Notes under the pieces: generated by a model
What the model was told of the DNA's origin: nothing
The model's database searches: none
Seen by the model: only the letters and a program-made list of their open reading frames with translations
Program-made: the position numbers and the translations under genes
Source: Pisolithus tinctorius
Taxonomy: Eukaryota > Basidiomycota > Agaricomycetes > Boletales > Pisolithaceae
Assembly: GCA_024663395.1 (NCBI GenBank)
Contig: JANFAH010000052.1
Coordinates: 186,001-250,000, forward strand
Length of the DNA: 64,000 nt
Direction of reading: 5' to 3'
Part shown: positions 22,800-34,474 of the stretch, one piece after another
Layout: every line of letters begins with the position of its first letter
How positions within the stretch are numbered: the stretch's first letter is position 1

Positions 22800-23883
22800 A
22801 GATCTTGGTGGTGACATCTCTAGATCCAAAGATGGCATGACAGATGGGCAGTGTTTCCAGATAGGGAAGTATTAACTCCAGAATTGAAGGGCATGAGTCA
22901 GGTGTCAAAGGGGCTAGGGCATTGGGGGTCAGTGGGGCAATGGGAGCACAAGCAATCATGTCTCCCATGCTTTCATCCTCTCAGTGAAGTTAACAAAAGC
23001 TTCATGGATGGGGCTCTGATGGTGGAGGAGAAGGGGGGATGTCTTCTGCTGAATCTTGCAGTAAGAAGGCAAGATGCATGTCATACTTGTCATGAATGTG
23101 ATCAGGGAGGTTGGAGAACAATAGACTATGCTGCAGCTGTTGCAATGTGGGGAGAACAATGGACAAGATTGGAATAAAGATGGTGCAGGGAGCAGGGAGG
23201 AATGATCCATATGCTTCATCAAGAGGGGAGACCAAAATGACCACATAAGACCTTTCTAACCAAGTGACAGACCTGAGGCAACCAAAGAACATCCTTCTGG
23301 AAGTCATACTGACAAGGAGAACATGCTGACCAAGCTGCATGGGATGAGATGGGGCTGACAATGATGGGATGAACCAGGGGGCTTCAGGATGGAAGCTGGT
23401 GGGAATGCCTGGCAGATATATGTAGCCACTGTCTCTGGCAAATGAGACAAGCAAGATGATTGATGAAGAGGTGGCCATTATTGATGGATTTAGTGAAATG
23501 AGCATCTGATGGATGGAGTGCTGTAGAAATGCATAGGGTGCAAGGATCCTCTCTAGATTTGGAAGGCAGAATCACATGGCTGAGCACTTTAAGCAAGTGT
23601 GAGAATGGAGTTGATATCTTTGGAAATGGTGGAGATATGATGAAAACTGGAATGCCATACATGGGTGCTAAAAACCTTTAATGTGCACTTAACTTGATTC
23701 CTCTTTTCTCTTTAGCACTGATGACTTGTTCTTGTGTGAAGGATGACTGCTCATATCCAGCAGTCTTTCTACATATGAGGCCTTAAGTCTTCATCTGCAT
23801 GCATGGGCATTGTGTGCACAACTTGTCAATGAGTTAGGCAGAGTCAGCTGTAACCATGTCCACAACACCTTTGGTGTGTGACA
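22800..23883 (-). pseudogene. E-family polyprotein fragment (unassigned region)
   Basis: Minus-strand frames at 23505-23002 and 23662-23384 encode segments such as DSGYIYLPGIPTSFHPEAPW and LEKS-like strings shared with 44665-45242. In the second copy an RT frame lies downstream (44562-44185), so this is the portion before RT, probably protease-proximal. I do not see a convincing protease active site. Confidence 0.45.
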
Positions 23884-23912
23884 CCAGTGTTCACCCAGGA
23901 GCAACTAGCAGT

Positions 23913-23917
23913 CTCCC
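23913..23917 (+). repeat. 5-bp target site duplication of element B (left)
   Basis: CTCCC, repeated at 30541-30545 directly after the 3' LTR. The uninterrupted relative in element D (about 51579) has a single CTCCC. Confidence 0.9.
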
Positions 23918-24260
23918 TGTTACGTTTCACCCCTAACTTTTCCTTTTACTGTACGTTTGCCTTGTTTTGATCTGTTGGACTTAGTTTCCTTTTAGAGCCG
24001 TCTTCTCTCTGATCTGACGGCTCTCTATCTCCACCACTAGCGTTACTGACTCGTTACATACGTTGGACGTGTGTTGTCATTGCTCAATCATACGCAGTGT
24101 TCTCAGAACTTCGCCCTCAGTGTCCCTAAACAAGGACCACTCTTACCGGCGTTGCCCTAAATCCTCTGTCGTTTACAGAGGTTACTGCAGCCGTTGCTCA
24201 GTAGAAACCATAGTCTGCATTTGAGCTCTCCCTACGACTTGACTATGGTCGAGTGTAACA
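23918..24260 (+). mobile_element. element B 5' LTR (343 bp)
   Basis: TGTTACGTTTCACCCCTAAC...GAGTGTAACA. Same length as the 3' LTR (30198-30540). By direct reading they differ at 8 positions, nearly all C/T or G/A at CpG sites. Termini are TGTTAC and GTAACA (6-bp inverted ends). I see no strong TATA box in it. Confidence 0.95.
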
Positions 24261-24346
24261 AAAGCTCAAGTCTACAGCCTTTGGCCAAATCGGTCACTAC
24301 TTAGTGCACCACCACGAACCCCCGAAACAACCGATGTTGGGCGCCG

Positions 24347-25459
24347 TTGCGACCCACTCGTGAAGAATCGTCATCTGACGAAGAACAGGAGAGCACTGTC
24401 ACAGACACCTCCTCCAACGAACCTGAACAGCCAGATAGAGGTTTTACCTCTGGAATTCTCTCGAACCTTTTCTCCCAATCACTTGTGTCACTTGGCACCC
24501 CCATCCAGCCAAGCCCCCCACCACTCTTCCCTACACCGCCGCCCCCACCACAGATTACGATGTCTGGCTCATCATCGAAGGCACCGGTTGGCAATGCCAC
24601 CAAAGCCACTGAACTGAAAATCGGTGCTCCATCTGATTTTGATGGAAACCAGAAGAACACCATGAGCTGGCTGTACTCCATACAGACCTACCTCTTGGTA
24701 AACGAAGAACTATACGACACTGACACCAAAAAGGTGGTCTACGCCTTGTCGTATATGAAGAAAGATGTTGCCCGTTCCTGGGCCGCCACCTTCCAGAAGA
24801 CGTCTCTGGAAAAGAACCCCCCAAGTTTTGGCACTTTTGCCGATTTTGTAAAAGATTTCAAAGCCTCATTTACCTCCGCTGACACCACGGGTACCGCTAT
24901 CGCCAAATTGCGAACCCTGAAACAGAAAGATTCGGTGGAGCAGTATATCACCGACTTCTGAACTGCTGCAGCTGACTCAACCATCACGGAAGACGTCGCC
25001 TTAATCGAATTCTTCTCCCAAGGGCTCAAACCTTTCATCGCGAACAGAATTCACATGATGGAAACCACTCCCACCAAGATTACTGAGTGGTACACCCAGG
25101 CGCAGAAATTCGACGCTAAATGGAGAAAGGTCAATGAAACCTTTGGAAAGAAAGAAAAGAAAACGTTCCACCCTAGGAACAATTTCGTCGAAGAAAAAGA
25201 TCCAAACGCTATGGACGTGGATGGAGTGAGACTCTCCAGGGAAGAACGAGACCGTCACATCAAAGAAGGAAGATGTTTCGGTTGCGGGAATAAAGGACAC
25301 CTCTCCCGAGAATGTCCAGACAAGGGGAAAACTCCCCAAAAGAAAGTAAAGAAAATCTGCAAAATTGTGGAAGTAGAAGAAAGCGACGATGAAGAAAAAG
25401 TCGCTGGTCCATCCATCGCTCTGGTTAACATTGCTAGAGCTCTTGGAAAGGATTTTTGA
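24347..25459 (+). pseudogene. gag: element B gag (one premature TGA)
   Basis: Open from about 24347, although no convincing ATG was found and the true start is uncertain. The N-terminal part is Ser/Glu/Pro-rich. The gag core includes FDGNQKNTMSWLYSIQTYL and FADFVKDFKASF. A TGA at 24959-24961 interrupts the frame, in a position compatible with CGA. The frame then resumes with a CCHC zinc knuckle (CFGCGNKGHLSRECP, 25274-25315) and a basic/acidic tail, ending at TGA 25457-25459. The pol frame overlaps it in the -1 frame. Confidence 0.85.
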
Positions 25460-25491
25460 ATGGGAACTCTGCATTGATGCCAGATGTTCCC
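25450..25491 (+). promoter_or_regulatory. candidate -1 ribosomal frameshift signal, element B
   Basis: The gag frame reads GAT TTT TGA. The heptamer GGATTTT (25450-25456) is in the X XXY YYZ register, and I recall this heptamer from dianthovirus frameshift sites. The pol frame is -1. A stem GGGAAC (25462-25467) / GTTCCC (25486-25491), with an inner GCAT/ATGC, starts 5 nt after the heptamer. Confidence 0.6.
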
Positions 25492-28400
25492 CAAACTAAG
25501 GACAGTTTAGTTTCTGTTGCGCCTGTACTTGTAACGTCTACACCAGAACGCACTATGCAAATTCCCATCTCCCTTTATGCATCAGAGACTATCTCGAAAG
25601 TCGTCAACACCACTGCTCTAGTTGATTCTGGAGCAGAAATCTCCTGCATTGATTGGGGTTTTGTGCGAAAGCATCGAATCCCCACTCAATGCCTCGCCGA
25701 ACCCATCCTTGCCAAAAACGCCGATGGAACCCAAAACTCGAAGGGGAAAATACTGTTTTCCGCCACTCTCTACTTCAAGGTTAAAGGACTCGTCCATCAG
25801 TCCTTTTTCCATGTCATTAATTGTGGAACGGAAAATGTCATTCTGGGTCTCCCCTGGCTCCAAGAGAACAACCCTGTCGTAGACTGGAGGATGGGCATGT
25901 TATCTATCGACGAGAAAACTGATAGATCAAAAGAGTTAAGACGCAACGTCTCTTCTGTTGCCATCAAAGAACCAACCATGAATCTTGTGTCCCCTGCTGA
26001 AAAGAAAGGGATAAACAAGTTCATGGACTACGAAGAACCAGAAGATGAAACCATCCGAGCACACTTTGTGATGTCGGTTGGAAAACTCGTTGAAGAAGCC
26101 AAGAAGGTTAACCCCAATAATAGCCTTCTCCGAAAGATCACCACAGCCACTGAGTTGGCCCAAGAAGAACACAAGAAGAAACCGAAGGCAGTCCTCCCTG
26201 AAGAATACAAAGACTTCACTTCAGTTTTCGAGAAACCATCTGATGGAGTTTTACCTCCATCACGACCATACGACCATGCCATAAACCTTGTAGAGGACTT
26301 CGTCCCCAAGGTGGCTAAGGCATACCCTCTCTCTCCCTCTGAGCGAGAATCCGCAGAAAAGTTTATCGAAGAAAACCTTCGAGAGGGAAAGATCCGCCCC
26401 TCAAAGTCTCCCCAAGCTGCCCCCTTCTTCTTCGTAGGAAAGAAAGATGGTTCCCTGCGACCCTGCCAAGACTACAGGTACCTGAACAAGAATACGGTGA
26501 AGGATGCATACCCCCTTCCCCTCATTTCGGACCTTGTAGACAAACTAAAGGGAGCCTCCGTCTTCACAAAGATGGATGTCAGGTCGGGCTACAACAATGT
26601 TCGCATCAAAGAAGGAGACCAATGGAAAGCGGCATTTATCACACACAAAGGACTTTTCGAACCAACTGTTATGTTCTTCGGTCTCTGTAACTCCCCTGCC
26701 ACCTTCCAGCGATTCATGAACGACTCTTTCAGAGATATGATCGTGGAAGGGTGGTTGGTCGTCTACATGGATGACCTCCTCATCTTCTCCGATGACCCTG
26801 AAGAACACAAGAAAAGAACTCGTCGTGTTCTCGAACGAATGAGGGAACTCTCCCTTCCCTTAAAATTGGAAAAATGCCACTTTGATCTGACCGAAGTGGA
26901 ATACCTCGGAATGATCATCAAAGAAAATACCATCGCCATGGACCCTGTCAAAGTCCAAGGCATAGCCGACTGGCCTGTCCCAAAAAAGGTCAAAGACGTG
27001 TGATCCTTTTTAGGATTCGCAAACTTTTACAGAAGATTTGTCCCTTACTACTCGGACATTGCACGACCACTCATTGACCTCACTAAGAAAACGGTTGATT
27101 GGAATTGGTCCAAGAAATGCCAAGATGCCTTTGAGCTTCTCAAACGGATCTTTATGGCACAACCTACACTTCAAATGCCCGACACCTCTCGGCCATTTGC
27201 AATCACTACAGATGCGTCCAAGTATGCAACAGGAGGGATCCTCCTTCAGGAAGATTCGAACAGACAATGGCAACCCTGTGCCTTCTTGTCTCAATTGTTT
27301 AACCCTGCAGAGAGAAACTATGACATTTATGACAGAGAACTGCTGGGAGTTATTTGAGCACTAAAAACCTGGAGACATTATCTCCATGGATCCCCGTTCC
27401 CGGTTAAGGTCTTCACTGACCACAAAAACCTGACATATTTTAAGTCACCTCAGAATCTGAATCGTCGCCAGGCTCACTGGCTCCTCGACCTTGCAGACTT
27501 CGATCTGCAACTAGAACATGTCCCAGGAAAAGACCTGGCCACACCAGATGCACTCTCCCACCGACCCAATCACATCCCTGATGATGACGAGGATAACAAA
27601 GGAGTTACCCTCCTTCCACAGACCTTGTTCATCAATCTTATTGACACCAACCTTACTCAGAAGGTCACGTCTTCCTCCATGAAAGACCCCGTAGTTCAAA
27701 CTGCACTCCGTGCCATTGAAAATGTCGACATGCCACTCCCATTTAAATCCCATCTCTCTGACTGGAGATTTGACAATGGAGTGTTACTTTACAAAGACCG
27801 GGTGTATATCCCCGATGACCCTACCCTCTGTCGGACCGTCGTGTCCAGTCACCATGATCACCCCTCTGCTGGACACCCCGGCGTTCTAAAAACACGACAA
27901 CTCATTTCTTCCAAGTTTTGGTGGCCTGGACTAGCATCCTTTGTCCGAAAATACGTTGAAGGCTGTGCTATATGCCAGCAAAATAAAGTAAATACTCACC
28001 CAATGACACCACCCCTTACGCCTATCCCCTCCACCTCGACCCGCCCTTTTCAACAGATCTCGTGCGATCTGGTCACCGACCTACCCGTGTCAAACGGTTA
28101 CGATTCCCTTTTGGTCGTGGTAGACCATGGGCTTACAAAGGGGGTAATTTTATCACCCACCAAGAAAACCGCCTCCGCTGCTGACATCGCAGCGTTGTTT
28201 TTCAAGAAAGTCTACTCCTGCTTTGGGTTGTATGACAAAATTATATCTGATCGAGGACCTCAGTTCACCTCTGCCTTCGCAAAAGAACTGGCTTCCCTTC
28301 TAGGATACTCCCTCGCCCTGTCCATGGCATACCACCCCCAGACTGATGGAGAAACCGAACGTGTGAACCAAGAAGTGGAGACTTATCTCCGCATCTTTTG

Positions 28401-28656
28401 CCAAAACGATCCCGCCTCATGGGTAAACAACCTACCGATGGCCGAATTCGTGCATAACCACCACCCACACTCCGTTACTCATCAATCTCCGTTCTACCTC
28501 ATGTACGGATATGAACTGAAACCCCTTCTGTCCCTGATTGCGGAAACCCACCTTCCCGCTGCCAAATCCAGACTCGATGAGCTCCGAAAAGCTAGAGAAG
28601 AAGCCCTCGCAGCCCATGATCTAGCCAGAAAAACCATGAAAGACCGCTCATCGTGA
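25456..28656 (+). pseudogene. pol: element B pol: protease, RT, RNase H, integrase (three premature TGA)
   Basis: In order: protease LVDSGAEISC (about 25618), linker, RT with YMDD (26764-26775), RNase H (TTDASKYATGGIL, YDRELLG, TDHKNLTYF), integrase zinc finger (HHDHPSAGH ... CAICQQN, 27851-27975), and integrase core. The core has Asp 28066, Asp in ISDRGPQF (28249) and Glu in GETERVNQ (28357), so the D-to-E spacing is 35 residues. In-frame TGA codons at 27001, 27355 and 28654 each fit CGA changed by a CpG transition. All catalytic residues I could locate are present. The frame continues into the chromodomain region at 28657. Confidence 0.9.
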
Positions 28657-30160
28657 CCCTTCACCCCATTCCAGAAAGGTGATAAGGTTTGGCTAGAAGC
28701 ACGCAATTTGAAATGCTCCTATGAAAATAGGAAGCTAGCACCAAAACGAGAAGGACCCTTCACCATCTCTGACGTCTTATCTCCGATAACGTACCGCCTC
28801 ACAATTCCCGCATGCTGGAAAATCCACAACGTTTTCCATGCTTCCCTCCTATCGCCCTATCGCGAAAATGACGTTCACGGACCGAACTTCCTGGCTCCAC
28901 CACCTGACCTGATCAACGAGGAAGAAGAATACGAAGTTGAGGCAATAGTCGGCCATAAAAGATCCGGCCGCGGACACGCCTTCTTAATCAAATGGAAGGG
29001 TTACCCTTCTTCCGAAAACTCATGGCAGAAAGAGTCACACCTTGAACACGCGGATGATACGCTCTCCGCCTATAAGAAACGGTTCCCCAAAGACTTCCCC
29101 CCTCAGAAACAACCCACTCGACGTTCCACCTGTACTATCAGAAACATCTCTCTCGAAATGCCTCCTTGTCGTTACACCTACCCCCGCGAACCCTCTCGCT
29201 GCCACACCCCGTTCGCTCGTCGACAAAGACAACCCGCCAGTGATCAGATGATCGCTTCCTACCGACTCTTCATTGCTGATCCTGCTGTCATCGGCACCGT
29301 TTACCATGAAGTGGACGAAGACTCTCCACTTGACCTTGTGTATCATGCTACTATCCAAGCCCTTCGGCTTGAAGAACTTTCCCACTATGTTAACTGCCAG
29401 AACCCCCTCCTTTCCCCTGCTCACACTATCCTGGGTGAAATCGCCCTCCAACAAGTTCCCTTGCTTCTTAAACTTTTTGATGTCCTTGGAGGCGCCAACC
29501 TCATTTATAACGTTTGTCAGTATCCAACGTTGGTCGCACCCCCCCCACCTGGGTCTAGAAGACCCTCGACTGCAACTTCTCCTCCGGTTTCCTCCGCGTC
29601 GTCTTCCCCTCCTGCACCGTCGTCGTCATCGTCCTCCCACTCGTCCCGCTCTCTCCGAAGAGCCGACAGACCTCGTGCCTGCTGCTTGTCAGGCTCTAAC
29701 CCCCAACCTTGCGAGTCTCATAGCTCGCCGTCAGAAGTAGACCCTGAGACTGCCTTTGGCGTCTCCCATGCTGAACTCGACTACACGTTAAACATCGTCG
29801 AAACCCTTGCACAGCTGCCGCCATCTCCTGTGCTGAACGCCTTAACCGAGTTCGATATGCCTCTTACTCCGTCTGACCCACGCTATCGTCAAGCATGTTA
29901 TGTCTGCCGCCGTCTTGGCCACATTCGCGTCAATTGTGGACTGTATGAGTGTCCCCTTTGCCACGCCACTCGCCCTGGGCATACTCAGGCCGTGCCCTTC
30001 CATCTGCCCTCGTCGTCCTTTGCAGGACAGAATAACTACCCCCACTCTGGTAGATGATCGGACCCTCGTCAAGAGCAAGGATAACGACTTGTACGACAAT
30101 GATTTTGATTTTGATGACTCCGCCATCGGTAATATGACTGGAGAGCCTTACGGAGAGTAG
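28657..30160 (+). pseudogene. pol: element B pol C-terminus: chromodomain plus long extension with tandem zinc knuckles
   Basis: Continues pol after the TGA at 28654. [11 protein letters not shown] and [13 protein letters not shown] are the usual segment after integrase. The chromodomain runs about 28918-29090 ([12 protein letters not shown] ... [15 protein letters not shown]). Beyond it are about 350 more residues: a conserved helical-looking part ([18 protein letters not shown] ... LEELSHYVN), a Ser/Pro-rich linker, a CX2CX4HX4C knuckle (29896-29937), then a CPLC...PGH motif. The frame breaks near 29990 and the matching acidic tail ([16 protein letters not shown]) resumes in another frame to TAG at 30160, only 37 bp before the 3' LTR. 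The decayed copy at 38813-40902 keeps the tail in frame, which supports this reading. Confidence 0.75.
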
Positions 30161-30179
30161 TTGAAGTTGGGGACTTCAA

Positions 30180-30197
30180 CGCTTAGAAAGGGGGTAA
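30180..30197 (+). promoter_or_regulatory. element B polypurine tract
   Basis: Purine-rich AGAAAGGGGG followed by TAA lies immediately before the 3' LTR, the expected primer for plus-strand DNA synthesis. The same motif (AGAAGGGGGG) precedes the related LTR at 40450. Confidence 0.7.
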
Positions 30198-30540
30198 TGT
30201 TACGTTTCACCCCTAACTTTTCCTTTTACTGTACGTTTGCCTTGTTTTGATCCGTTGGACTTAGTTTCCTTTTAGAGCCGTCTTCTCTCTGATGCGACGG
30301 CTCTCTATCTCCACCACTAGCGTTACTGACTCGTTACATATGTTGGACGTGTGTCGTCATTGCTCAATCATACGCAGTGTTCTCAGAACTTCGCCCTCAG
30401 TGTCCCTAAACAAGGACCACTCTTACCGGCGTTGCCCTAAATCCTCTGTCGTTTACAGAGGTTACTGCAGCCATTGCTCAGTAGAAACCATAGTCTGCAT
30501 TTGAGCTCTCCCTACGACTTGACTACGGTCGAGCGTAACA
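30198..30540 (+). mobile_element. element B 3' LTR (343 bp)
   Basis: TGTTACG...GAGCGTAACA, followed by target duplication CTCCC (30541-30545) and the resumption of element A pol. See the 5' LTR for divergence. Confidence 0.95.
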
Positions 30541-32060
30541 CTCCCTTCATGCAACCTACCTTGAGTACCTAGTCTTACAAGCAGTCACACTAATGGATAT
30601 AGAGAAACTCCATGATGATATCCTGACTGCCCTGCTGGATGACCTGGTCTCACAAATCTGCCTGTCTGACATGTCTGATCCCTGGTGGTCAGTAGATGAC
30701 ACTGGTTTCCTTTTGCTTGATGGAAGGATCTATGTACCAGACTCAAATGACCTTCACCTTAGGGTCTTGCACCTCAAGCATGACCACCCTGTCTGGCCAC
30801 TTTGGCCAAAACTGCACCCTAGAGCTCATCTGGTGTGAGTACACCTGGCCCAGCCTCAGGACATTTGTCAAAGACTATGTCCAGTCCTGCATGGCCTGTG
30901 CTTGGGCTAAGGTTCCCTGCCACTGGCCTTATGGCCTTCGCAAACAACTCCCAGTGCCAGAGAAGCCATGGAATTCTATCTCTATGGATTTCACTGAGCA
31001 ACTTCTGGCCTCATCTGGCTTCATGGCCATCCTCATAGTAGTTGACTGGCTCTCCAAGCAGGCCATCTTCATCCCCACCCATGACACCATCACAGCCCCA
31101 GAACTCGCCAAACTCTTCCTACTCCATGTCTTTTCTAAGCATGGAGTGCTGGCCCATGTAACCTCAGACCAAGATTTGGAGTTCATCTCACACTTCTTCT
31201 GGTCACTTGGTAAGGCCTTAGACATGTGCCTACATTTCACTTCAGGCTACCACCCCAAAGGTGATGGTCAGACTGAATGGACTAACCAGACCCTGGAACA
31301 ATACCTCCAAGTGTACTGCAACTATCAGCAGGACAATTGGGCTGACCTGTTACCCCTGGCCAAGTTTGCATACAACAATGCCCCTAGCACCACTACTGGT
31401 GTCTCTCCTTTCTTTGCTAATAAGGGCTACCACCCTAACATCTCAGTACACCCAGAGCACAATCTCACCTCTGCTTGGGCTTGTGATTATGCAGTTGACC
31501 TGGACTCACTGCACCAGTACCTATGTGAGGAGACGACTCTTGCACAACAGTGCTATTGAGCACTGGTTGATGCCAAGCACATGCTGGCCCTGGACTTCAA
31601 GATCATGACCAGGTGTATGTCAAAGCCAAATACTTCCAGTCAACCCAGCCTTCCAAGAAACTCTCAGAGAAAAACCTTGGGCCATATCCAGTCACAGGTC
31701 AGGCCAGTACCCACTCTTTCACACTGTGCCTGCCAGACTCAATGCATGCAGTACATCTGGTCTTTCACATTTCCCAACTTGAGCTGGCCATCCCTAATAC
31801 CATCCTGAACTGGACTCAACCACCACCCCCACCAGTTGATGTTGACAGTGAACTAGAGTTTGAGGTGGCTAAAATCCTTGACTTCAAGGTTGACCAGTGT
31901 CACTGGTGTTGGTTACAGTAATTAGTCCAGTGGACCAGCTATGAAGGGACCAATGAAGAAACCACTTGGGTACTTGCTACTGAGCTTGACAATGCCTCCG
32001 AACTTGTACAAGAGTTCCATTTTGCTACCCCACTAAACCCAACCCTTTCCAATGAGGACT
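30541..32060 (+). pseudogene. pol: Ty3/gypsy pol fragment of element A: integrase and chromodomain
   Basis: Resumes the pol frame split by B. Integrase zinc-binding part (CEYTWPSLRTFVKDYVQSC, 30835-30900) follows a frameshift near 30800. The core includes ISMDFTEQLLASSG, HVTSDQDLEF and GDGQTEWTNQTLEQYL. The C-terminal part (FHISQLELAIPNTIL) and chromodomain remnants (EFEVAKILDFKVDQ; stop near 31921) end around 32060. The catalytic Asp, Asp and Glu positions are recognisable, but many CpG-type substitutions and stops make it dead. Confidence 0.85.
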
Positions 32061-32214
32061 GACTTTGACTGGCCTCAGTTTCTGTTCTGTTCTCTATTGG
32101 TATATAGTTTCCTTTGATTCCCTACTTACCTTGTTCCCTTCTTCTTTCTTGTTCTCTCTCACTCTGTTGTACAAGACCAAGACCAGACACCAGACCTATG
32201 ACATTAACAAAAGA

Positions 32215-33300
32215 AACAGGCCACTACACTACAGTGGCTACTTGGCCATGGGCTCATCTTCCCCCTTGGCCTCCTCTTCCTCACCCTCAGCCTGCAGCCA
32301 CTCTGCTTCCTCATGTGGTTCATCCAAGTCAAGCTCAGATGAGCCTGAGTCCAAGGGGGTGACTGCCACCCCAAAGCCATAAGACTCATTGATTATGGCC
32401 TTGAGCACATCAGTGATCCAGCCTGAGTCTTTGACCACAGCCTCTTGGAGTCTGAAAAGGCCTGCCAGGTTGTTGGCAATGAGCCCTGCAATGTCAATAA
32501 GCTGCTCAAGCTTGTCTTCCAAGCCCAAGAACCCCCTGTGATGGCCTTCCTTGCCCCACTCCCACCAGCCTCAGGCCTGTTGATCTCCAGCACCTCAGTC
32601 AGTTTCAACTTCACCTGCTTCTTCTGGCTCAGCCTGGGCTCAGGCATCTCATCATCAGCCTTCCACTTCTTCCCTTTGTCAACCTTGGCCTTAGGACTGG
32701 CCTCAGTGTCCTTACCATCCCCAGGCCACCAGCACTTGCCCTTCAACTGATTGCACTGTATGCAGGTGACCTGCTTCTTGTTACCATCCACAAGGAACTC
32801 ACAGATGGTCTTCACCCAAGTGCAGTGGGTACAGCTAAACATGGGCTTCAGACAAAACATGCAGGAGTAGAGAAGGTACTCACCCAGAGTCCATGACCAC
32901 CTTCTTCACCTCAGCAGCCTCACTACTACTGGCCCAGCTTCATCACCCTTTGTGGCCTCAGCCTTGCACTTGTGCTTGGCCTCTCACATCTCCTCCTCTT
33001 TGCATGCCCTCTTCTCCTCAGCCTTCCTCTCTGCTCGCTTGGCCTCAACTCTCTCTCTTTCTGCCCTCTCAGCCTCAATCTGCTCCCTCTCCACTCTCTT
33101 GGCCTCCAGCCACACCTGCTCTTCCTGCTGGGCTTGTTCAGCCACCTTTTGTCTCTTCCTTTCCTTTGACTTGGCTTTCATCACCTCTTCCTCATTGTCA
33201 GTGTCATACCTAATTTTGTCATTGGGTACTTGGGTCCAGTTGACAATGGCATGGCCCTCATTGTTGTTATCAGCTTGGTCTCAAGTTGGACCTAATGAGA
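32215..33300 (-). pseudogene. antisense spliced gene inside element A (CxxC zinc-binding motif plus coiled coil)
   Basis: Minus strand, between the pol end and the 3' LTR. The N-terminal frame begins about 33290 (VPNDKIRYDTDNEEEV), then a long charged coiled coil (33184-32984, EAKRVEREQIEAERAERERV). A 49-bp intron follows (32883-32835, GTGAGT...TTTAG), then CTHCTWVKTICEFLVDG, TCIQCNQLKGKC, a Lys-rich segment and LTEVLEINRPEAGG. After a frameshift near 32540 comes EDKLEQLIDIAGLIANNLAG and an acidic tail. The same gene lies antisense in element D at 59990-60816, with the intron at the same codon. I do not know its function. The cysteine pattern resembles short Cys clusters in mushroom hypothetical proteins. 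Confidence 0.7.
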
Positions 33301-33396
33301 TAGGATGCAGAAGAAAGATGCAAAGGGCTTAGTGGGCCACAAGTACCACTTTTTCAAACTCAGCCTACCTCTCCTGCAGGGGTCTCATGGGTTTGA

Positions 33397-33414
33397 CCCC
33401 TAAGAGGGGGATAC
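33397..33414 (+). promoter_or_regulatory. element A polypurine tract
   Basis: AAGAGGGGGAT just before the LTR start TGTCATAG at 33415, equivalent to AAGGGGGGGAT before the element C 3' LTR. Confidence 0.7.
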
Positions 33415-33935
33415 TGTCATAGTCATGTCTCGACCCTGGCCAGACTCAGCTTCACACTCATTCAGTCTGGCCTCAGCCTCACCAACCCCTTGTCCCCAGA
33501 TGTCCTAGCATGGTGAACACTGCTTTGCAGTGCATGTCACTTTGGTTAAACTCCTCCTGGTCCTGTGCCTGGTCTGCCCTGTCCTGGTCTCTGTTACCTT
33601 ATTCATACCTTACTAATACTTGTCTTACCAATTGTCTTAGCAATCTTTGCAAGACTGGCATTACCAGTCTCTGTACTATAGCTACTTCTAGTATATAAAG
33701 TCTTAGATGCTTGGCCTGTACTTCCTCAGTCTGAAATCAAATAAGTTCTATCTGTAACTCTTGACCTTGGACTCAGACTGCAACCCATGCAAGGGAATAG
33801 CACTGCATCATCAGTTGCTAAGTCCAATCAGTCCACCACCTGTATCTCTGCCCCTTCTCTCTGATCCTGACTGCTCAGCCTCACACCCACTTTGGTCTCC
33901 AGTCTGGCCTCAACCTGGACATCATGAACTTGACA
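33415..33935 (+). mobile_element. element A 3' LTR (521 bp)
   Basis: TGTCATAGTCATGTCTCGAC...GAACTTGACA. Contains TATATAA at 33692-33698 and AATAAG-like sequence near 33740. Matches the A' LTR (18562-19496, minus strand) and the 3' part of the D 5' LTR (47695-47963). The right boundary abuts a truncated C-family LTR. Confidence 0.8.
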
Positions 33936-34474
33936 TGCTCCTGCAGTATTTACCCTCTCTCCCTCATTGTAGTAGTTTCCTTGTCTCAGTTAAGGTCCCT
34001 GTGATCCCTATGCTCTATCCCTTGTGTCAGAGGGACTACTAACCTGTTATACACTTATTGGTTTGCATTCTACACTGCACCACCCTTGACCTACATTGTA
34101 TATAGGGCCATGTAGTACTCCAATGTAATCAGTACAAATATCAAATAAAGTCCCCACTTTCAACTCTCTCTGATTTCCCTCTGGAGTTTCATCTCCACTC
34201 TCTCCAAGTCCACTCTACCTCTGAAATATGAGGGCTGAGCTCATGCAAGGGGGCAGTGCACTAGCTGAACCCAATGCCCTCTCATCCAACCTCCAACCTC
34301 CAACTCTGACCTCTGCCTTCACAACTTTCCTCCATACTCCTCCACTCACTGTTTGTTGCATATCTTGCCACCCAGTGGTTGGATTCACTTTGGACTTTGA
34401 CTGCTGTACTCTGCAGCCCAACCTGCTCCTACTCCACCCTAAGAGGAAGTCAGGGGTGTTGTGTGACCTTGACA
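33936..34474 (+). mobile_element. truncated C-family LTR (3' part)
   Basis: GTATTTACCCTCTCTCC...GACCTTGACA corresponds to the distal two thirds of the 805-bp C LTR (from about 53520 on), including TATATAGG near 34091 and AATAAA near 34144. CpGs are almost all replaced by TpG or CpA. The 5' part is missing. Confidence 0.75.

Larger units (their letters stand above)
20454..23883 (-). mobile_element. E-family LTR-element insertion in element A pol (with nested foldback element)
   Basis: Separates two adjoining pieces of the same pol frame. The plus-strand ends are TGAGTCAAAGTGTGG (20454) and GTGTGTGACA(C) (about 23883). On the minus strand it therefore begins TGTCACACACCAAAGGTG, the same start seen at 45520. 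Decayed target repeats TGGTG and CAGTG flank it. The internal part 22800-23660 encodes, on the minus strand, a segment also present at 44613-45144 (YIYLPGIPTSF, VSMTSRR, CLRSV.LER, LPDHIHDKYDMHLAFLLQ). A similar 3' end recurs at 46763. Confidence 0.6.
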
